64,000 bases of DNA, from positions 310,001 to 374,000 of the forward strand of contig NZ_JASZYV010000001.1 of NCBI RefSeq assembly GCF_030316895.1, in the 5' to 3' direction. A program made the position numbers and the translations under genes. Origin of the DNA: Variovorax dokdonensis. GTDB lineage: Bacteria; Pseudomonadota; Gammaproteobacteria; Burkholderiales; Burkholderiaceae_C. The notes beneath the pieces were generated by a model. That model did no database searches. It was not told the DNA's origin and saw nothing but the letters and a program-made list of their open reading frames with translations. Positions 8,465 to 16,779 of this stretch are shown here, one piece after another (the first letter of the stretch is position 1; each line of letters starts with the position of its first letter).

Positions 8465-10369
8465 TCAGAACGTGAAGCCGAAGCGAAGGTGCAGACGCAC
8501 GTCCTTCACGTCGAAGCCGTAGGCCAGATCGGCCTGCACCGGGCCGACGGGGCTACGCCATCGCACGCCGAAGCCGGCGCCGATCTTGGGCTGTAGGTTG
8601 CCGGGCCGGTCGGCCACGCTGCCTGCATCGACGAACAGCACGCCCTCGTAGTCGGTGAGCTTCTGGTCGTAGACGATCGGCTGTTGCCACTCGATGCTGG
8701 CCACGCCCAGGTAGCGGCCCGCGAGGATCTGGCCGTTGTCCGCGTCGACGCCGATCTGGCGATAGCTGTAGCCGCGCACCGTGGTGTCGCCGCCGGTAAG
8801 GAAGAGCTGCGTCTGCGGGATCTGGGCTTCGTCCTTGGCGCTCACGGCTCCGCCTTCGAGCCGCATCGCCAGCCGGGGCCTTCGCGCCGCGCCCGTCGGG
8901 GTGTCGACCGAGCCGATGGGCAGGATGCCGAGCCACCGCCCGTAGGCGCGGGTATAGGGCAATCGTTCCCCCAGCAGGGTGTAGCCCAAGCCCAGTTCGA
9001 CCGCCAAGCCCATGCCCTTGGTCGGCGCGGCAGAGTTGTCGAAGTAGCGCCCCGTCCAGCCCCAGTTGATGCTCAGCGAACTCGCCGACGGCGGCGGGTC
9101 GACGCCTTTGCTCATCGAGTAGTCGTATTGCGCGAACACGCTTCGGTCGATGTGGCCGTCGGCCTTGGCACGGCCGCTGCGGATGCGCGCGCTGTCGACC
9201 GTGTAGGTGCCCGCGTTGTTCTCGCGCTTGATCTCGCCCAGGTCGAACCAGTGCCAGCCCGAATCGTCGGGGAGCGCTCGCCATTCGGTATTGAGCAGTT
9301 GCGTGTTCTTGTCGTACGAGAACTTCGAGACGGCGCGCCAGCCCAGGATCGGCATCTGATTGTGGATGTGGTCCATCGACACGCGCGGTCCACTGTCCGA
9401 CGTAAAGCCCACGCCCAGCACCACCTTCTGCAGCGGGGCTTCGCGCACTTGCGCGGTGACCGGCGCAGCGTTGGGGTCGACGCCCTCGGACGTGTCCATC
9501 GTCAAGAAGACCGAGTCGTAGTAGCCGCTGCTGGCCAGGCGCAGCTGGGCATCGAGGAGCTTTTGCTCGTCATAGTCCTGGCCCACTGGCAGGCGGGCGA
9601 TGCGACGCGCTGCGTCGACGTCGTAGCGCTGCGCGCCGCTCACGGTCAGCGGGCCGAAGCGATAGGCGGGCCCGGAGTCGTAGCGCACCGCAAGACTGGC
9701 CTTGGCCGCATCGGCATCGATGTCGGCCTGGCTGTCCTTGATGCGTGCCCGCGGATAGCGCTTGGCGGCCAAGGCGCGTATGCCGGTGCTCTTGGCGCCG
9801 TCCCATCGCGACTGGGTGAAGGTCTGCCCGGCCGGCAGGCGCCAGCCCGCGCGGATGCCGCTGCGCTGCGCCGCGTCCTTGGGGTCGTCGGCGACGGCGC
9901 CGTCGAATTCGATCGCCACCTTGTCCACCTTGGTCAGCGGACCGGGTTCGACCTCGACGCGCACGCGCCGCGGGGCCTTCTTGTCCTCCGGCGTTTCCTG
10001 AAGGCTCAGTGTGAGGGTGGGGGTGAAGTAGCCCAGCGTATTGAGCAATTCACGCGCATTGCTTTCGGCGGCCACCATCAGGCGTGACACTTCGTTGGCG
10101 CCGAGGTCGTCGAGCTGGCGGTAGCGCTGCAGCTCGAGGTGCTGTTCGAGGTAATCGCTGATCTTGCTGTCGGGCGACTGCACCTCCAGCGAGAAGGCGT
10201 CGCGGCCGTCGGCCCGGCCGGCCGAGGCGATGGGCGCGGTGTCGGTGCCCGCCTCGGCCTTGTCCTTGGTCGCAAGCATGCCGCACCCCGAAAGGAGGAG
10301 CGCGCAGAGCAGCAAAAGGCAAGGGAGCACCGGCCTCAGGAACGGCGCGCCGGACGAGAACCGAAGCAT
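8465..10369 (-). CDS. tamA: TamA/BamA-family outer-membrane assembly protein with lipoprotein signal
   Basis: 634 residues. The N-terminal part carries POTRA domains (roughly residues 60-320) and the C-terminal half is an Omp85 16-strand barrel that closes with a terminal Phe (…LHLRFGFTF). It is followed directly by tamB, which supports the TamA role. It is odd that the signal peptide ends in a lipobox, LLLSGC, with the acceptor Cys at residue 29, so the mature protein would be lipidated at its N-terminus. E. coli TamA has an ordinary cleavable signal. A short linker rich in Ala/Asp/Gly follows the Cys, as is common for lipoproteins. Confidence 0.93.
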   Translation of the reverse strand: MLRFSSGAPFLRPVLPCLLLLCALLLSGCGMLATKDKAEAGTDTAPIASAGRADGRDAFSLEVQSPDSKISDYLEQHLELQRYRQLDDLGANEVSRLMVAAESNARELLNTLGYFTPTLTLSLQETPEDKKAPRRVRVEVEPGPLTKVDKVAIEFDGAVADDPKDAAQRSGIRAGWRLPAGQTFTQSRWDGAKSTGIRALAAKRYPRARIKDSQADIDADAAKASLAVRYDSGPAYRFGPLTVSGAQRYDVDAARRIARLPVGQDYDEQKLLDAQLRLASSGYYDSVFLTMDTSEGVDPNAAPVTAQVREAPLQKVVLGVGFTSDSGPRVSMDHIHNQMPILGWRAVSKFSYDKNTQLLNTEWRALPDDSGWHWFDLGEIKRENNAGTYTVDSARIRSGRAKADGHIDRSVFAQYDYSMSKGVDPPPSASSLSINWGWTGRYFDNSAAPTKGMGLAVELGLGYTLLGERLPYTRAYGRWLGILPIGSVDTPTGAARRPRLAMRLEGGAVSAKDEAQIPQTQLFLTGGDTTVRGYSYRQIGVDADNGQILAGRYLGVASIEWQQPIVYDQKLTDYEGVLFVDAGSVADRPGNLQPKIGAGFGVRWRSPVGPVQADLAYGFDVKDVRLHLRFGFTF

Positions 10370-10443
10370 TGGTCGATTCTGACACCGGGCAACGGGCCAC
10401 CCGGGCAGAACTGGTCAACCGGTTACGTTTTTTCGGCGCGTTC

Positions 10444-11631
10444 CTACTTGGTCAGAAGGCGCATCGCTTCTTCGAGCCCACGCAAGGTGAGGGGGAACAT
10501 GCGGTTGGACATCAGCTGCTGGATGACCGAGATGCTCTGGCGGTATTGCCAGACCCCTTGCGGCTCGGGGTTGATCCATGCGAACTTGGGGAAGGCGTGC
10601 GTGAGGCGCTGCAACCATTCGGCACCGGCTTCCTCGTTGTTGTATTCCACGCTGCCGCCGGGCTGGAGGATCTCGTAGGGGCTCATGGTCGCGTCACCGA
10701 CGAAGATGAGCTTGTAGTCCTTGTTGTACTTGCGCAGGATGTCCCAGGTGGCGAACTTCTCGGAAAAGCGCCTGCGGTTGTTCTTCCACATGAAGTCGTA
10801 GACACAGTTGTGGAAGTAATAGAACTCGAGGTGCTTGAACTCCGTCTTCACGGCCGAGAACAACTCCTCGACGCGATGCACGTGCTCGTCCATGGTGCCG
10901 CCCACGTCCATGAGCAGCAGCACCTTCACGTTGTTGTGCCGCTCCGGTCGCATGCGGATGTCGAGCCAGCCGGCATTGGCGGCGGTGGAGCGGATGGTGC
11001 CGTCCAGGTCGAGCTCGTCCTCGTGGCCTTCTCGCGCGAAGCGGCGCAGGCGGCGCAGGGCCACCTTGATGTTTCGCGTGCCGAGTTCCTGCGTGTCGTC
11101 GTAGTCCTTGTAGGCGCGCTGGTCCCAGACCTTGACGGCGCTCTTGTTCTTGCCCGCGCCGCCGATGCGGATGCCCTGCGGGTTGTAGCCGCCGTGTCCG
11201 AAAGGCGAGGTGCCGCCGGTGCCGATCCACTTGTTGCCGCCCTCGTGCCGTTCCTTCTGCTCTTCGAAGCGCTTCTTGAGCGTCTCCATGAGCTCGTCCC
11301 AGCCCATCTTCTCGATCTTGGCCTTTTCCTCGTCGGTGAACTCGCGCTCCAGCGTCTTGCGCAACCAGTCCAGCGGCACTTCCTTGGTGAAGTCGGTGAC
11401 CAGTTCGATGCCCTTGAAATAGGCGCCGAAGGCCCGGTCGAACTTGTCGTAGTGCTTTTCGTCCTTGACGAGTGCGGTGCGCGACAGGAAGTAGAAGTCG
11501 TCCATGCCGAACGCGTCGTCGGAGTTGGGACCCACCACATCGGACTGCAGGGCTTCCAGCAGCGTGAGGTATTCCTTGACCGAGACCGGCAGCTTGGCCG
11601 CCCGCAGGGTGTAGAAGAAGTCGATCAGCAT
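10444..11631 (-). CDS. VWA-domain protein, CoxE-like partner of a MoxR ATPase
   Basis: 395 residues. The first 230 are helical and charged with a Gly-rich hinge (about 131-165). The last part is a von Willebrand A domain. The metal-site motif reads DVGGT (residues 242-246) instead of the canonical DxSxS, so the classical MIDAS is altered, though Asp242 and Thr246 remain. MoxR-VWA pairs act as chaperone-like systems that mature or remodel partner proteins; the client is unknown. It is the last gene of an operon starting with the MoxR gene at 13395. Cytosolic: no signal or membrane helix. Confidence 0.88.
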   Translation of the reverse strand: MLIDFFYTLRAAKLPVSVKEYLTLLEALQSDVVGPNSDDAFGMDDFYFLSRTALVKDEKHYDKFDRAFGAYFKGIELVTDFTKEVPLDWLRKTLEREFTDEEKAKIEKMGWDELMETLKKRFEEQKERHEGGNKWIGTGGTSPFGHGGYNPQGIRIGGAGKNKSAVKVWDQRAYKDYDDTQELGTRNIKVALRRLRRFAREGHEDELDLDGTIRSTAANAGWLDIRMRPERHNNVKVLLLMDVGGTMDEHVHRVEELFSAVKTEFKHLEFYYFHNCVYDFMWKNNRRRFSEKFATWDILRKYNKDYKLIFVGDATMSPYEILQPGGSVEYNNEEAGAEWLQRLTHAFPKFAWINPEPQGVWQYRQSISVIQQLMSNRMFPLTLRGLEEAMRLLTK

Positions 11632-11662
11632 GGTCTTGGCTCCATGGCTTGCGCGGATGTGA

Positions 11663-12265
11663 TCAGCGCGGCTTGTCCAGCAGGTATAGCAACTGCGCCT
11701 TCACCTCCGGCCATTCGCCGGCCCGCAGGCTGTACATGACGGTGTCGCGGATGGTGCCGTCGCGGCGCAGGGCGTGGCCGCGGATGACTCCGTCCTTCTT
11801 CGCGCCAAGCCGCTCGATGGCGGCCTGCGACGCGAAGTTGAAGTTGTCGGTGCGCCAGCCCACCACATGGCAGCCCAGCGTGTCGAAGGCATGCTGCAGA
11901 AGCAGCAGCTTGCAGGTGGTGTTGACGTGCGTGCGCTGCACCCGCCTGGCATACCAGGTGTAGCCGATCTCCACGCGCTTCACGGCTGGCAGGATGTCGT
12001 GATAGCTGCTGGTGCCCAGCACCGTGCCGCTGGCTTCGTCGATCACCGCGAAGGCGAAGCGGTTGCCGGCTTCGCGCATCGAAAGCGCCTGCTCGATGTA
12101 GTCGCGGGTGTCCTTCGGCTCGGGGACCGACGTGACGCGAATGTTCCACAACTCGCCATCCTCTGCGGCTTGCCGCAGTCCGGCTTCATGGCCCAGCGAA
12201 AGCGGCTCGAGCCTCACGCCGCGGGCGGCGAGGGTAACGGGTTCGACGAAGGCAGATGTGCTCAT
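11663..12265 (-). CDS. GNAT-family N-acetyltransferase (RimJ/RimL-like)
   Basis: 200 residues from the ATG at 12265; a longer frame upstream overlaps the previous gene and lacks family similarity. The fold is that of the RimJ/RimL group: an N-terminal beta strand VRLEPLSLGHEAGL, a central motif with GTSSYHDI and VEIGYTWYARRVQRTHVNT in the acetyl-CoA binding region, and a C-terminal helix-strand with IERLGAKKDGVIRGH. These enzymes acetylate protein N-termini or small amines. It sits between the small membrane protein (19 bp upstream) and the VWA gene (31 bp downstream) in the moxR operon. A functional link to MoxR/VWA is inferred from position only. Confidence 0.85.
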   Translation of the reverse strand: MSTSAFVEPVTLAARGVRLEPLSLGHEAGLRQAAEDGELWNIRVTSVPEPKDTRDYIEQALSMREAGNRFAFAVIDEASGTVLGTSSYHDILPAVKRVEIGYTWYARRVQRTHVNTTCKLLLLQHAFDTLGCHVVGWRTDNFNFASQAAIERLGAKKDGVIRGHALRRDGTIRDTVMYSLRAGEWPEVKAQLLYLLDKPR

Positions 12266-12284
12266 GGATGGATGCGTCGGGGAC

Positions 12285-12545
12285 TCATTCGCGCGGATCG
12301 CCGTAGCGCCGCGTGTACCAGATTCGTGCGGCCTGCAGGCCGGCACCACCACCCAGGCCGATCAGCGCAATGCCGATGATCGCGGTGGACGAGTAGCCAG
12401 AGCCGGGCGCAAAGGCATCGCAGCCAAGGGCCAGCCCCAGGTAGCGCCCGAGCAGCGCGCCCACGAAGAAGCCAACGGCCTGCGACACGCCTTGCACCAG
12501 CAGGCGGCCGGTCGACGGCGCTTCGCGCTTGTCGTTTGAAGCCAC
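12285..12545 (-). CDS. small two-helix membrane protein
   Basis: 86 residues. After a polar head there is a Gly-rich hydrophobic segment (about 24-43) and a second one (about 53-72, IIGIALIGLGGGAGLQAA), then a basic tail. I do not recognise a named family beyond 'hypothetical membrane protein'. It starts 7 bp after the moxR stop and precedes the GNAT gene by 19 bp, so it is co-transcribed. A membrane anchor or target for the MoxR/VWA pair is a possibility, inferred from context only. Confidence 0.7.
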   Translation of the reverse strand: MASNDKREAPSTGRLLVQGVSQAVGFFVGALLGRYLGLALGCDAFAPGSGYSSTAIIGIALIGLGGGAGLQAARIWYTRRYGDPRE

Positions 12546-12552
12546 GGGCCGC

Positions 12553-13395
12553 TCAGCGGTTGTGCCGCTGCATGAACACGAGCTTCTCGAACAGCGTCAC
12601 GTCCTGTTCGTTCTTGAGCAGTGCGCCCACCAGCGGCGGCACGGCGACCTTGTCGTCCTTGCTCTGCAGCGCCTCGAGCGGGATGTCCTCGGCCACGAGC
12701 AGCTTGAGCCAGTCGAGCAGTTCGGACGTGGAGGGCTTCTTCTTCAGGCCGGGCAAGTTGCGCACGTCGTAGAAGGTCTTCATCGCCGCGGCGAGCAGGT
12801 CCTTCTTGAGGTCGGGGAAGTGCACGTCGACGATGCTCTTCATCGTCTCCGCGTCCGGGAACTTGATGTAGTGGAAGAAGCAGCGCCGAAGGAACGCATC
12901 CGGCAGTTCCTTCTCGTTGTTGGAGGTGATGAACACAACGGGGCGATGCTTGGCGCGGATGAGTTCGTGCGTCTCGTAGCAGTAGAACTCCATGCGGTCG
13001 AGCTCGCGCAGCAGGTCGTTCGGAAACTCGATGTCCGCCTTGTCGATCTCGTCGATCAGCAGCGCCACCGGCTGGTCTGCCGTGAAGGCTTGCCACAGCA
13101 CGCCCTTGACGATGTAGTTCTGGATGTCCCTGACCCGCTCGTCGCCCAGTTGGGAGTCGCGCAGGCGGTTGACCGCGTCATATTCATACAGGCCCTGCTG
13201 CGCCTTGGTGGTGGACTTGATGTGCCACTGCAGAAGCGGCAGGCCGAGCGCGCTGGAGACTTCCTCGGCCAGCATCGTCTTGCCGGTGCCGGGCTCACCC
13301 TTGACCAGCAGCGGCCGCTTGAGCGTGATGGCCGCATTCACGGCCAGCATCAGATCCTGTGTGGCGACGTAGTTGTCTGAACCCTTGAATTTCAT
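12553..13395 (-). CDS. MoxR-family AAA+ ATPase
   Basis: 280 residues from the ATG at 13395; an upstream in-frame ATG at 13470 would extend it across the divergent promoter and is less likely. It has Walker A GEPGTGKT (33-40), Walker B LLIDEIDKAD (about 112-121), a sensor-1 ITSNNEKELP and an arginine finger region FLRRCFFHYI. MoxR ATPases act with VWA-domain partners encoded nearby; here that partner is the last gene of the same operon. It is divergent from the diheme cytochrome c gene. Cytosolic. Confidence 0.93.
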   Translation of the reverse strand: MKFKGSDNYVATQDLMLAVNAAITLKRPLLVKGEPGTGKTMLAEEVSSALGLPLLQWHIKSTTKAQQGLYEYDAVNRLRDSQLGDERVRDIQNYIVKGVLWQAFTADQPVALLIDEIDKADIEFPNDLLRELDRMEFYCYETHELIRAKHRPVVFITSNNEKELPDAFLRRCFFHYIKFPDAETMKSIVDVHFPDLKKDLLAAAMKTFYDVRNLPGLKKKPSTSELLDWLKLLVAEDIPLEALQSKDDKVAVPPLVGALLKNEQDVTLFEKLVFMQRHNR

Positions 13396-13500
13396 GAAAG
13401 GCAAGTCCGTTGGCAGGAGTGGTGGAGCGGAAACAACAGGCGGATCAAAAAGGCGCGGAACCTGGGGCAAAGCCCGACAGGGCGCTCAAATTGCCCCCCC

Positions 13501-13506
13501 TATAAT
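13501..13506 (+). promoter_or_regulatory. probable -10 box of the cytochrome c gene
   Basis: A perfect TATAAT stands 56 bp before the ATG of the cytochrome c gene, after a run of C residues. No convincing -35 lies 17 bp upstream (around 13478), so the promoter may rely on an activator or an extended element. Confidence 0.45.
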
Positions 13507-13561
13507 CGCCCGCGGTTCGCCGGGAAACCTGTTGCTATCTCCACGGGATTGTGCTCGCAAA

Positions 13562-14248
13562 ATGAACAAGTTGTTGTCCACGATGTTTGCCCTGGCTGTC
13601 GCTTCCGTGACGGCACAGGTGGCCCATGCCCAGCAGGTCACGGGCAGTGTTGAAAACGGTGCCAAGAAGACGGCCATGTGTTTCGGGTGCCACGGCATCA
13701 TCGGTTACCAGGCCAGCTTTCCCGAGATCTACAAGGTGCCCAAGATCGCCGGCCAGAGCGCCAGCTACATCACGGCCGCGCTCACGGCCTATAAGACTGG
13801 CGATCGCAAGCACCCCAGCATGCGCGCCATTGCCGATACCCTGTCCGAGCAGGACATCGCCGACCTGTCTGCCTACTACGCGCAGCTCGGCATGAAGGAA
13901 GGCGACGCCGTTCCCGCCACCGCACAGGCTCCAGAAGCCGTGCAGGCGCTCATCTCGCGCGACAAGGACAACAGCTGCACCAAGTGCCACGGCGCCAACT
14001 TCAACACGCCCAACGACGGCACGGTACCCAAGCTGGCTGGCCAGTACGCCGACTACATCTCCGCGGCCCTGCGCTCGTACAAGAGCGACGGCGGCGCCCA
14101 CGGCTATGTGGGTCGTACCAACGCGGTGATGGGCGGCCAGGCCAAGCAGTTCAGCAATGCCGAGATCAAGCAGCTGGCCAACTACATCAGCGCACTGCCC
14201 GGTGACGTGAAGACGGTGCCCGAGTCGCGCTTCCATCGCGGCGACTGA
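13562..14248 (+). CDS. diheme cytochrome c (c4 type)
   Basis: 228 residues. A Sec signal peptide ends near VAHA/QQ (about residue 23). Two heme c sites follow: CFGCH in the first half and CTKCH in the second, each in a cytochrome-c class I domain with a distal Met region. The two domains are similar in layout, as in cytochrome c4. Such proteins shuttle electrons in the periplasm, often to a terminal oxidase; an aa3 oxidase is encoded further on at 48.5-58.3 kb. It has its own promoter (TATAAT) and terminator, so it is monocistronic. Confidence 0.93.
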   Translation: MNKLLSTMFALAVASVTAQVAHAQQVTGSVENGAKKTAMCFGCHGIIGYQASFPEIYKVPKIAGQSASYITAALTAYKTGDRKHPSMRAIADTLSEQDIADLSAYYAQLGMKEGDAVPATAQAPEAVQALISRDKDNSCTKCHGANFNTPNDGTVPKLAGQYADYISAALRSYKSDGGAHGYVGRTNAVMGGQAKQFSNAEIKQLANYISALPGDVKTVPESRFHRGD

Positions 14249-14272
14249 CGCAACCGGCTTCATCCAGTCATC

Positions 14273-14334
14273 TTCGCCCTCCGAGATCCCGCGCCCGCAA
14301 GGCGTGGCCGATCGCGGAGGGCGAAGTCTTTTTG
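14273..14334 (+). terminator. intrinsic terminator after the cytochrome c gene
   Basis: TTCGCCCTCCG (14273-14283) pairs perfectly with CGGAGGGCGAA (14315-14325). The loop is long at 31 nt, and a TCTTTTT tract follows. It lies 25 bp after the stop. Confidence 0.75.
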
Positions 14335-14400
14335 CCGCCCGGTTTACCGGGCTTCAACGAAGCGGGGAACCTGCACAGGGTCGCGCGATCGGATGTCAAC

Positions 14401-14823
14401 ATGAAGAACAACGCCATCACCACCATCGCGGCCCGCGCCCTGTTCTGGTCGTGCACGGCCCTCGGCCTACCTGCTGTTGCGCTGGCCGATGCACCGCCCG
14501 CGTGGGGTGCCATCGCAGGCACGCAAGGCGGCTACGGCTACGCTTTTTCGCAGCCTTCGCGCGCGGCGGCGGAACGGGCCGCCATCGATCAATGCGAAGG
14601 CGCACTGGCCAAGTCGCGCGCAACGAGTGCGCGCGGCAGTTGCGTGGTTCGCACCGCGTTCGATCGCAGCTGCGGCGCCATGGCCGTGGGCAACTTTGGC
14701 GAATGGGGCATCGCCATCGCGCCGACGGAGGCCGACGCGCGTCGGGACGCCGTGCAGCAATGCAATTCGCACTTGCCTACCGAGCCGTGCAAGGTGTCGG
14801 TGGGCTTCTGCTCGCTGCGCTGA
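14401..14823 (+). CDS. DUF4189 secreted protein
   Basis: 140 residues with a signal peptide (cleavage near ALA/DAPP, about residue 30). The mature part shows the DUF4189 layout: two repeats of an Ala-rich segment with Cys residues, as in AAIDQCEGA and DAVQQCNSH, plus GEWGIAIAPTEADA. Six or more Cys residues suggest disulfides in the periplasm or outside the cell. The function of the family is not known. It converges with the DUF1932 dehydrogenase gene, the two stops being 6 bp apart inside one hairpin. Confidence 0.8.
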   Translation: MKNNAITTIAARALFWSCTALGLPAVALADAPPAWGAIAGTQGGYGYAFSQPSRAAAERAAIDQCEGALAKSRATSARGSCVVRTAFDRSCGAMAVGNFGEWGIAIAPTEADARRDAVQQCNSHLPTEPCKVSVGFCSLR

Positions 14824-14844
14824 GACGGCTCAGGCGGAGCCGTC
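14824..14844. terminator. hairpin at the convergent stops of the DUF4189 and DUF1932 genes
   Basis: GACGGCTC (14824-14831) and GAGCCGTC (14837-14844) form a perfect 8-bp stem with a 5-nt loop. The stem begins right after the plus-strand stop and includes the minus-strand stop (14830-14832). There is no strong T-tract, so it is a weak or transcript-end-protecting element for both strands. Confidence 0.45.
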
Positions 14845-15750
14845 GGTCTCCTTGCGAATCTGCTCGAGCAACCGGTCCGCATAGTCCTGCCAACGGGCAT
14901 CCTTGCCGACGCCGTCGAACACCCCGGCCTGGGCCAGTTGCGACACCCACGCTTGCTTGTGCGCGGTGGCCGATGCCATCAGTGGATCGAAGCCGCCTTC
15001 TCGCACGGTCTGGGCGGCCTCGCGCATCTCTTCGGCGCGGCGCTTGCCGTGCTGCACGACGCGGCTGAAGAAATAGGCACCCTGGCGTTCCCAGTCGATC
15101 TGCGGAAAGGTTTCCGCCAGCGTTGGCAGCACATGCTCTTCGACGCCGTAGTGCCGTGCCGTTGCGTAGCTTTCGATGACCAGCGCCTCCAGGCCCTTGA
15201 TCATGATGCTGCGGCTCATCTTGATGGCTGAGGCGACGCCCAGGCGATCGCTCACCACCCGCGCATCCATGCCCCAGTCCGCAAGGGTCTGCGCCAGCTC
15301 GTTCGCCTTGAGGCCGCCCAGCAGCATCGGCACGCAAATGCCATAGGGCGGCACCGAAGTCATCACGCCGGCTTCCACATAGCTGCAGCCTGCGGCTTCC
15401 AGCACGGCGGCGGCGCGCTGCTTGGTGCCTGGCGACGCAGAGTTGAGATCGAGAAAGCGCGTGCCGGGTCGAACATGCCGCGCCGTTTCTTCGGCAACGG
15501 CCAATGTGTTCGATGCGGTGACGGCGCTGATGAGCACGTTGCACGCCTTGCACAGCTCGGCATGGCTCGCGGCCACATGGACGCCATCGACCTGCGCGCG
15601 CGAGCGCATGGCATCGCCGTCGGCAGCGGGGCCTTCCTCCAGGCGGATGTCCCAGACGTGGATGGCTTCGATGCCGGCCTTGCCCACGAGGCCGCGGCTG
15701 AAGATGCCGCCGACTTCGCCGTAGCCGATGATGCCCAGAGTGACGTTCAT
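14830..15750 (-). CDS. NAD(P)-dependent oxidoreductase, 6-phosphogluconate dehydrogenase-like with DUF1932
   Basis: 306 residues. An N-terminal Rossmann domain starts with LGIIGYGEVGGIFSRGL (GxGxxG). The C-terminal all-helical DUF1932 domain begins with the catalytic-lysine segment SAIKMSRSIMIKGLEAL. The layout is that of beta-hydroxyacid dehydrogenases that oxidise 3-hydroxy acids. The substrate is unknown. A Bug-type carboxylate receptor gene lies 21 bp upstream on the same strand, so the two probably form a small operon for uptake and oxidation of an organic acid. Confidence 0.87.
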   Translation of the reverse strand: MNVTLGIIGYGEVGGIFSRGLVGKAGIEAIHVWDIRLEEGPAADGDAMRSRAQVDGVHVAASHAELCKACNVLISAVTASNTLAVAEETARHVRPGTRFLDLNSASPGTKQRAAAVLEAAGCSYVEAGVMTSVPPYGICVPMLLGGLKANELAQTLADWGMDARVVSDRLGVASAIKMSRSIMIKGLEALVIESYATARHYGVEEHVLPTLAETFPQIDWERQGAYFFSRVVQHGKRRAEEMREAAQTVREGGFDPLMASATAHKQAWVSQLAQAGVFDGVGKDARWQDYADRLLEQIRKETDGSA

Positions 15751-15771
15751 GTTCGCACCCGAAGCCTTCGG

Positions 15772-16752
15772 CTATTGCTTGGCGATGCCTGCGCGGGCGA
15801 TCACGTCGCTCCAGCGCTTGATTTCACTGTCGAGCAATTGGGCAAGTTCGGCAGGCGTGCTGGAGCGGGCCTGCACGCTGAGTTCGGCCAGTTGCTTGCG
15901 CAGCTCATCGCTGGCAAGCACCGCGCGGGCTTCGCGGGCCAGGCGTTCGATGATCTCGCTCGGCGTGCCAGCCGGTGCGGCCAAGGCATTCCACGAGGCG
16001 ACGTTGAAATCCGCCACGCCCGCGCTTTCGGCAAGCGTAGGCACCTGCGGCAGGAAGGGCGAGCGCTGTTTGCCCAGCACGGCCAGCGCACGGACCGCGC
16101 CGGCGCGAATCTGCGGCAGCAGCGGCGCGAGGATCTCCACCGAGGCATCGATCTGTCCGCCGCGCAGGGCTGTCAGCACGGCCGGCGATCCGTTGAAGGG
16201 CACGACCTGGAAGTCCGCCTTCGTCGCCATGCGGATGAGTTCGGCCGACAGATGCTGCGTGCTTCCCACGTTGATGCTGCCGATGTTGAGCGTGCCGGGC
16301 TTGGCCTTTGCCTCGGCCAGAAGCTCCTGCACGGTCCTGAAGCGCGAGTTCTGGGGCACCACCAGGGCCAGATCGAATTCACCGAGCAGCGAAATGGGGG
16401 CGAAGTCCTTGCGTGCGTCGAAGGGCAGCTTCTTGAACAGGCCCTCGCTCACTGCCGTGCCGTTGCTCATGAGCAGCAGGGTGTAGCCATCGGGCGCGGC
16501 CTTCGCGACCAGGTCGCCTGCCACCACGCCGCCGGCGCCGGGGCGGTTGTCGACCACGATGCTCTGCCCCAGCTTTGGGGCAAGCGCCTGGCCCACCGCC
16601 CTTGCGGTGAGGTCGGCCACGCCGCCCGCACCGAATGGCACGACCAGTCGGATGGGCTTGTCAGGGTAGCCTGCCGCCAGGGCTGGCAAGGGCCAGGTGG
16701 CTGCGGCGATGGCGCTGCCGGCACCGGCGGCGATCAGGGCGCGTCGTTTCAT
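15772..16752 (-). CDS. Bug-family tripartite tricarboxylate transporter receptor
   Basis: 326 residues. A signal peptide (basic MKRRALIAAG start, cleavage near ALA/AGYP) is followed by the hallmark YPDKPIRLVVPFGAGGVAD and later NRPGAGGVVAGD. This is typical of the very large BctC/Bug receptor family of Burkholderiales. It is a periplasmic binding protein for a carboxylate or related compound. No TctA/TctB membrane genes are present nearby, which is usual for Bug proteins. The next gene downstream, 21 bp away, is a hydroxyacid-type dehydrogenase. Confidence 0.92.
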   Translation of the reverse strand: MKRRALIAAGAGSAIAAATWPLPALAAGYPDKPIRLVVPFGAGGVADLTARAVGQALAPKLGQSIVVDNRPGAGGVVAGDLVAKAAPDGYTLLLMSNGTAVSEGLFKKLPFDARKDFAPISLLGEFDLALVVPQNSRFRTVQELLAEAKAKPGTLNIGSINVGSTQHLSAELIRMATKADFQVVPFNGSPAVLTALRGGQIDASVEILAPLLPQIRAGAVRALAVLGKQRSPFLPQVPTLAESAGVADFNVASWNALAAPAGTPSEIIERLAREARAVLASDELRKQLAELSVQARSSTPAELAQLLDSEIKRWSDVIARAGIAKQ

Positions 16753-16779
16753 TCTTCAAGGTCTCCAGGTATTCATGCG

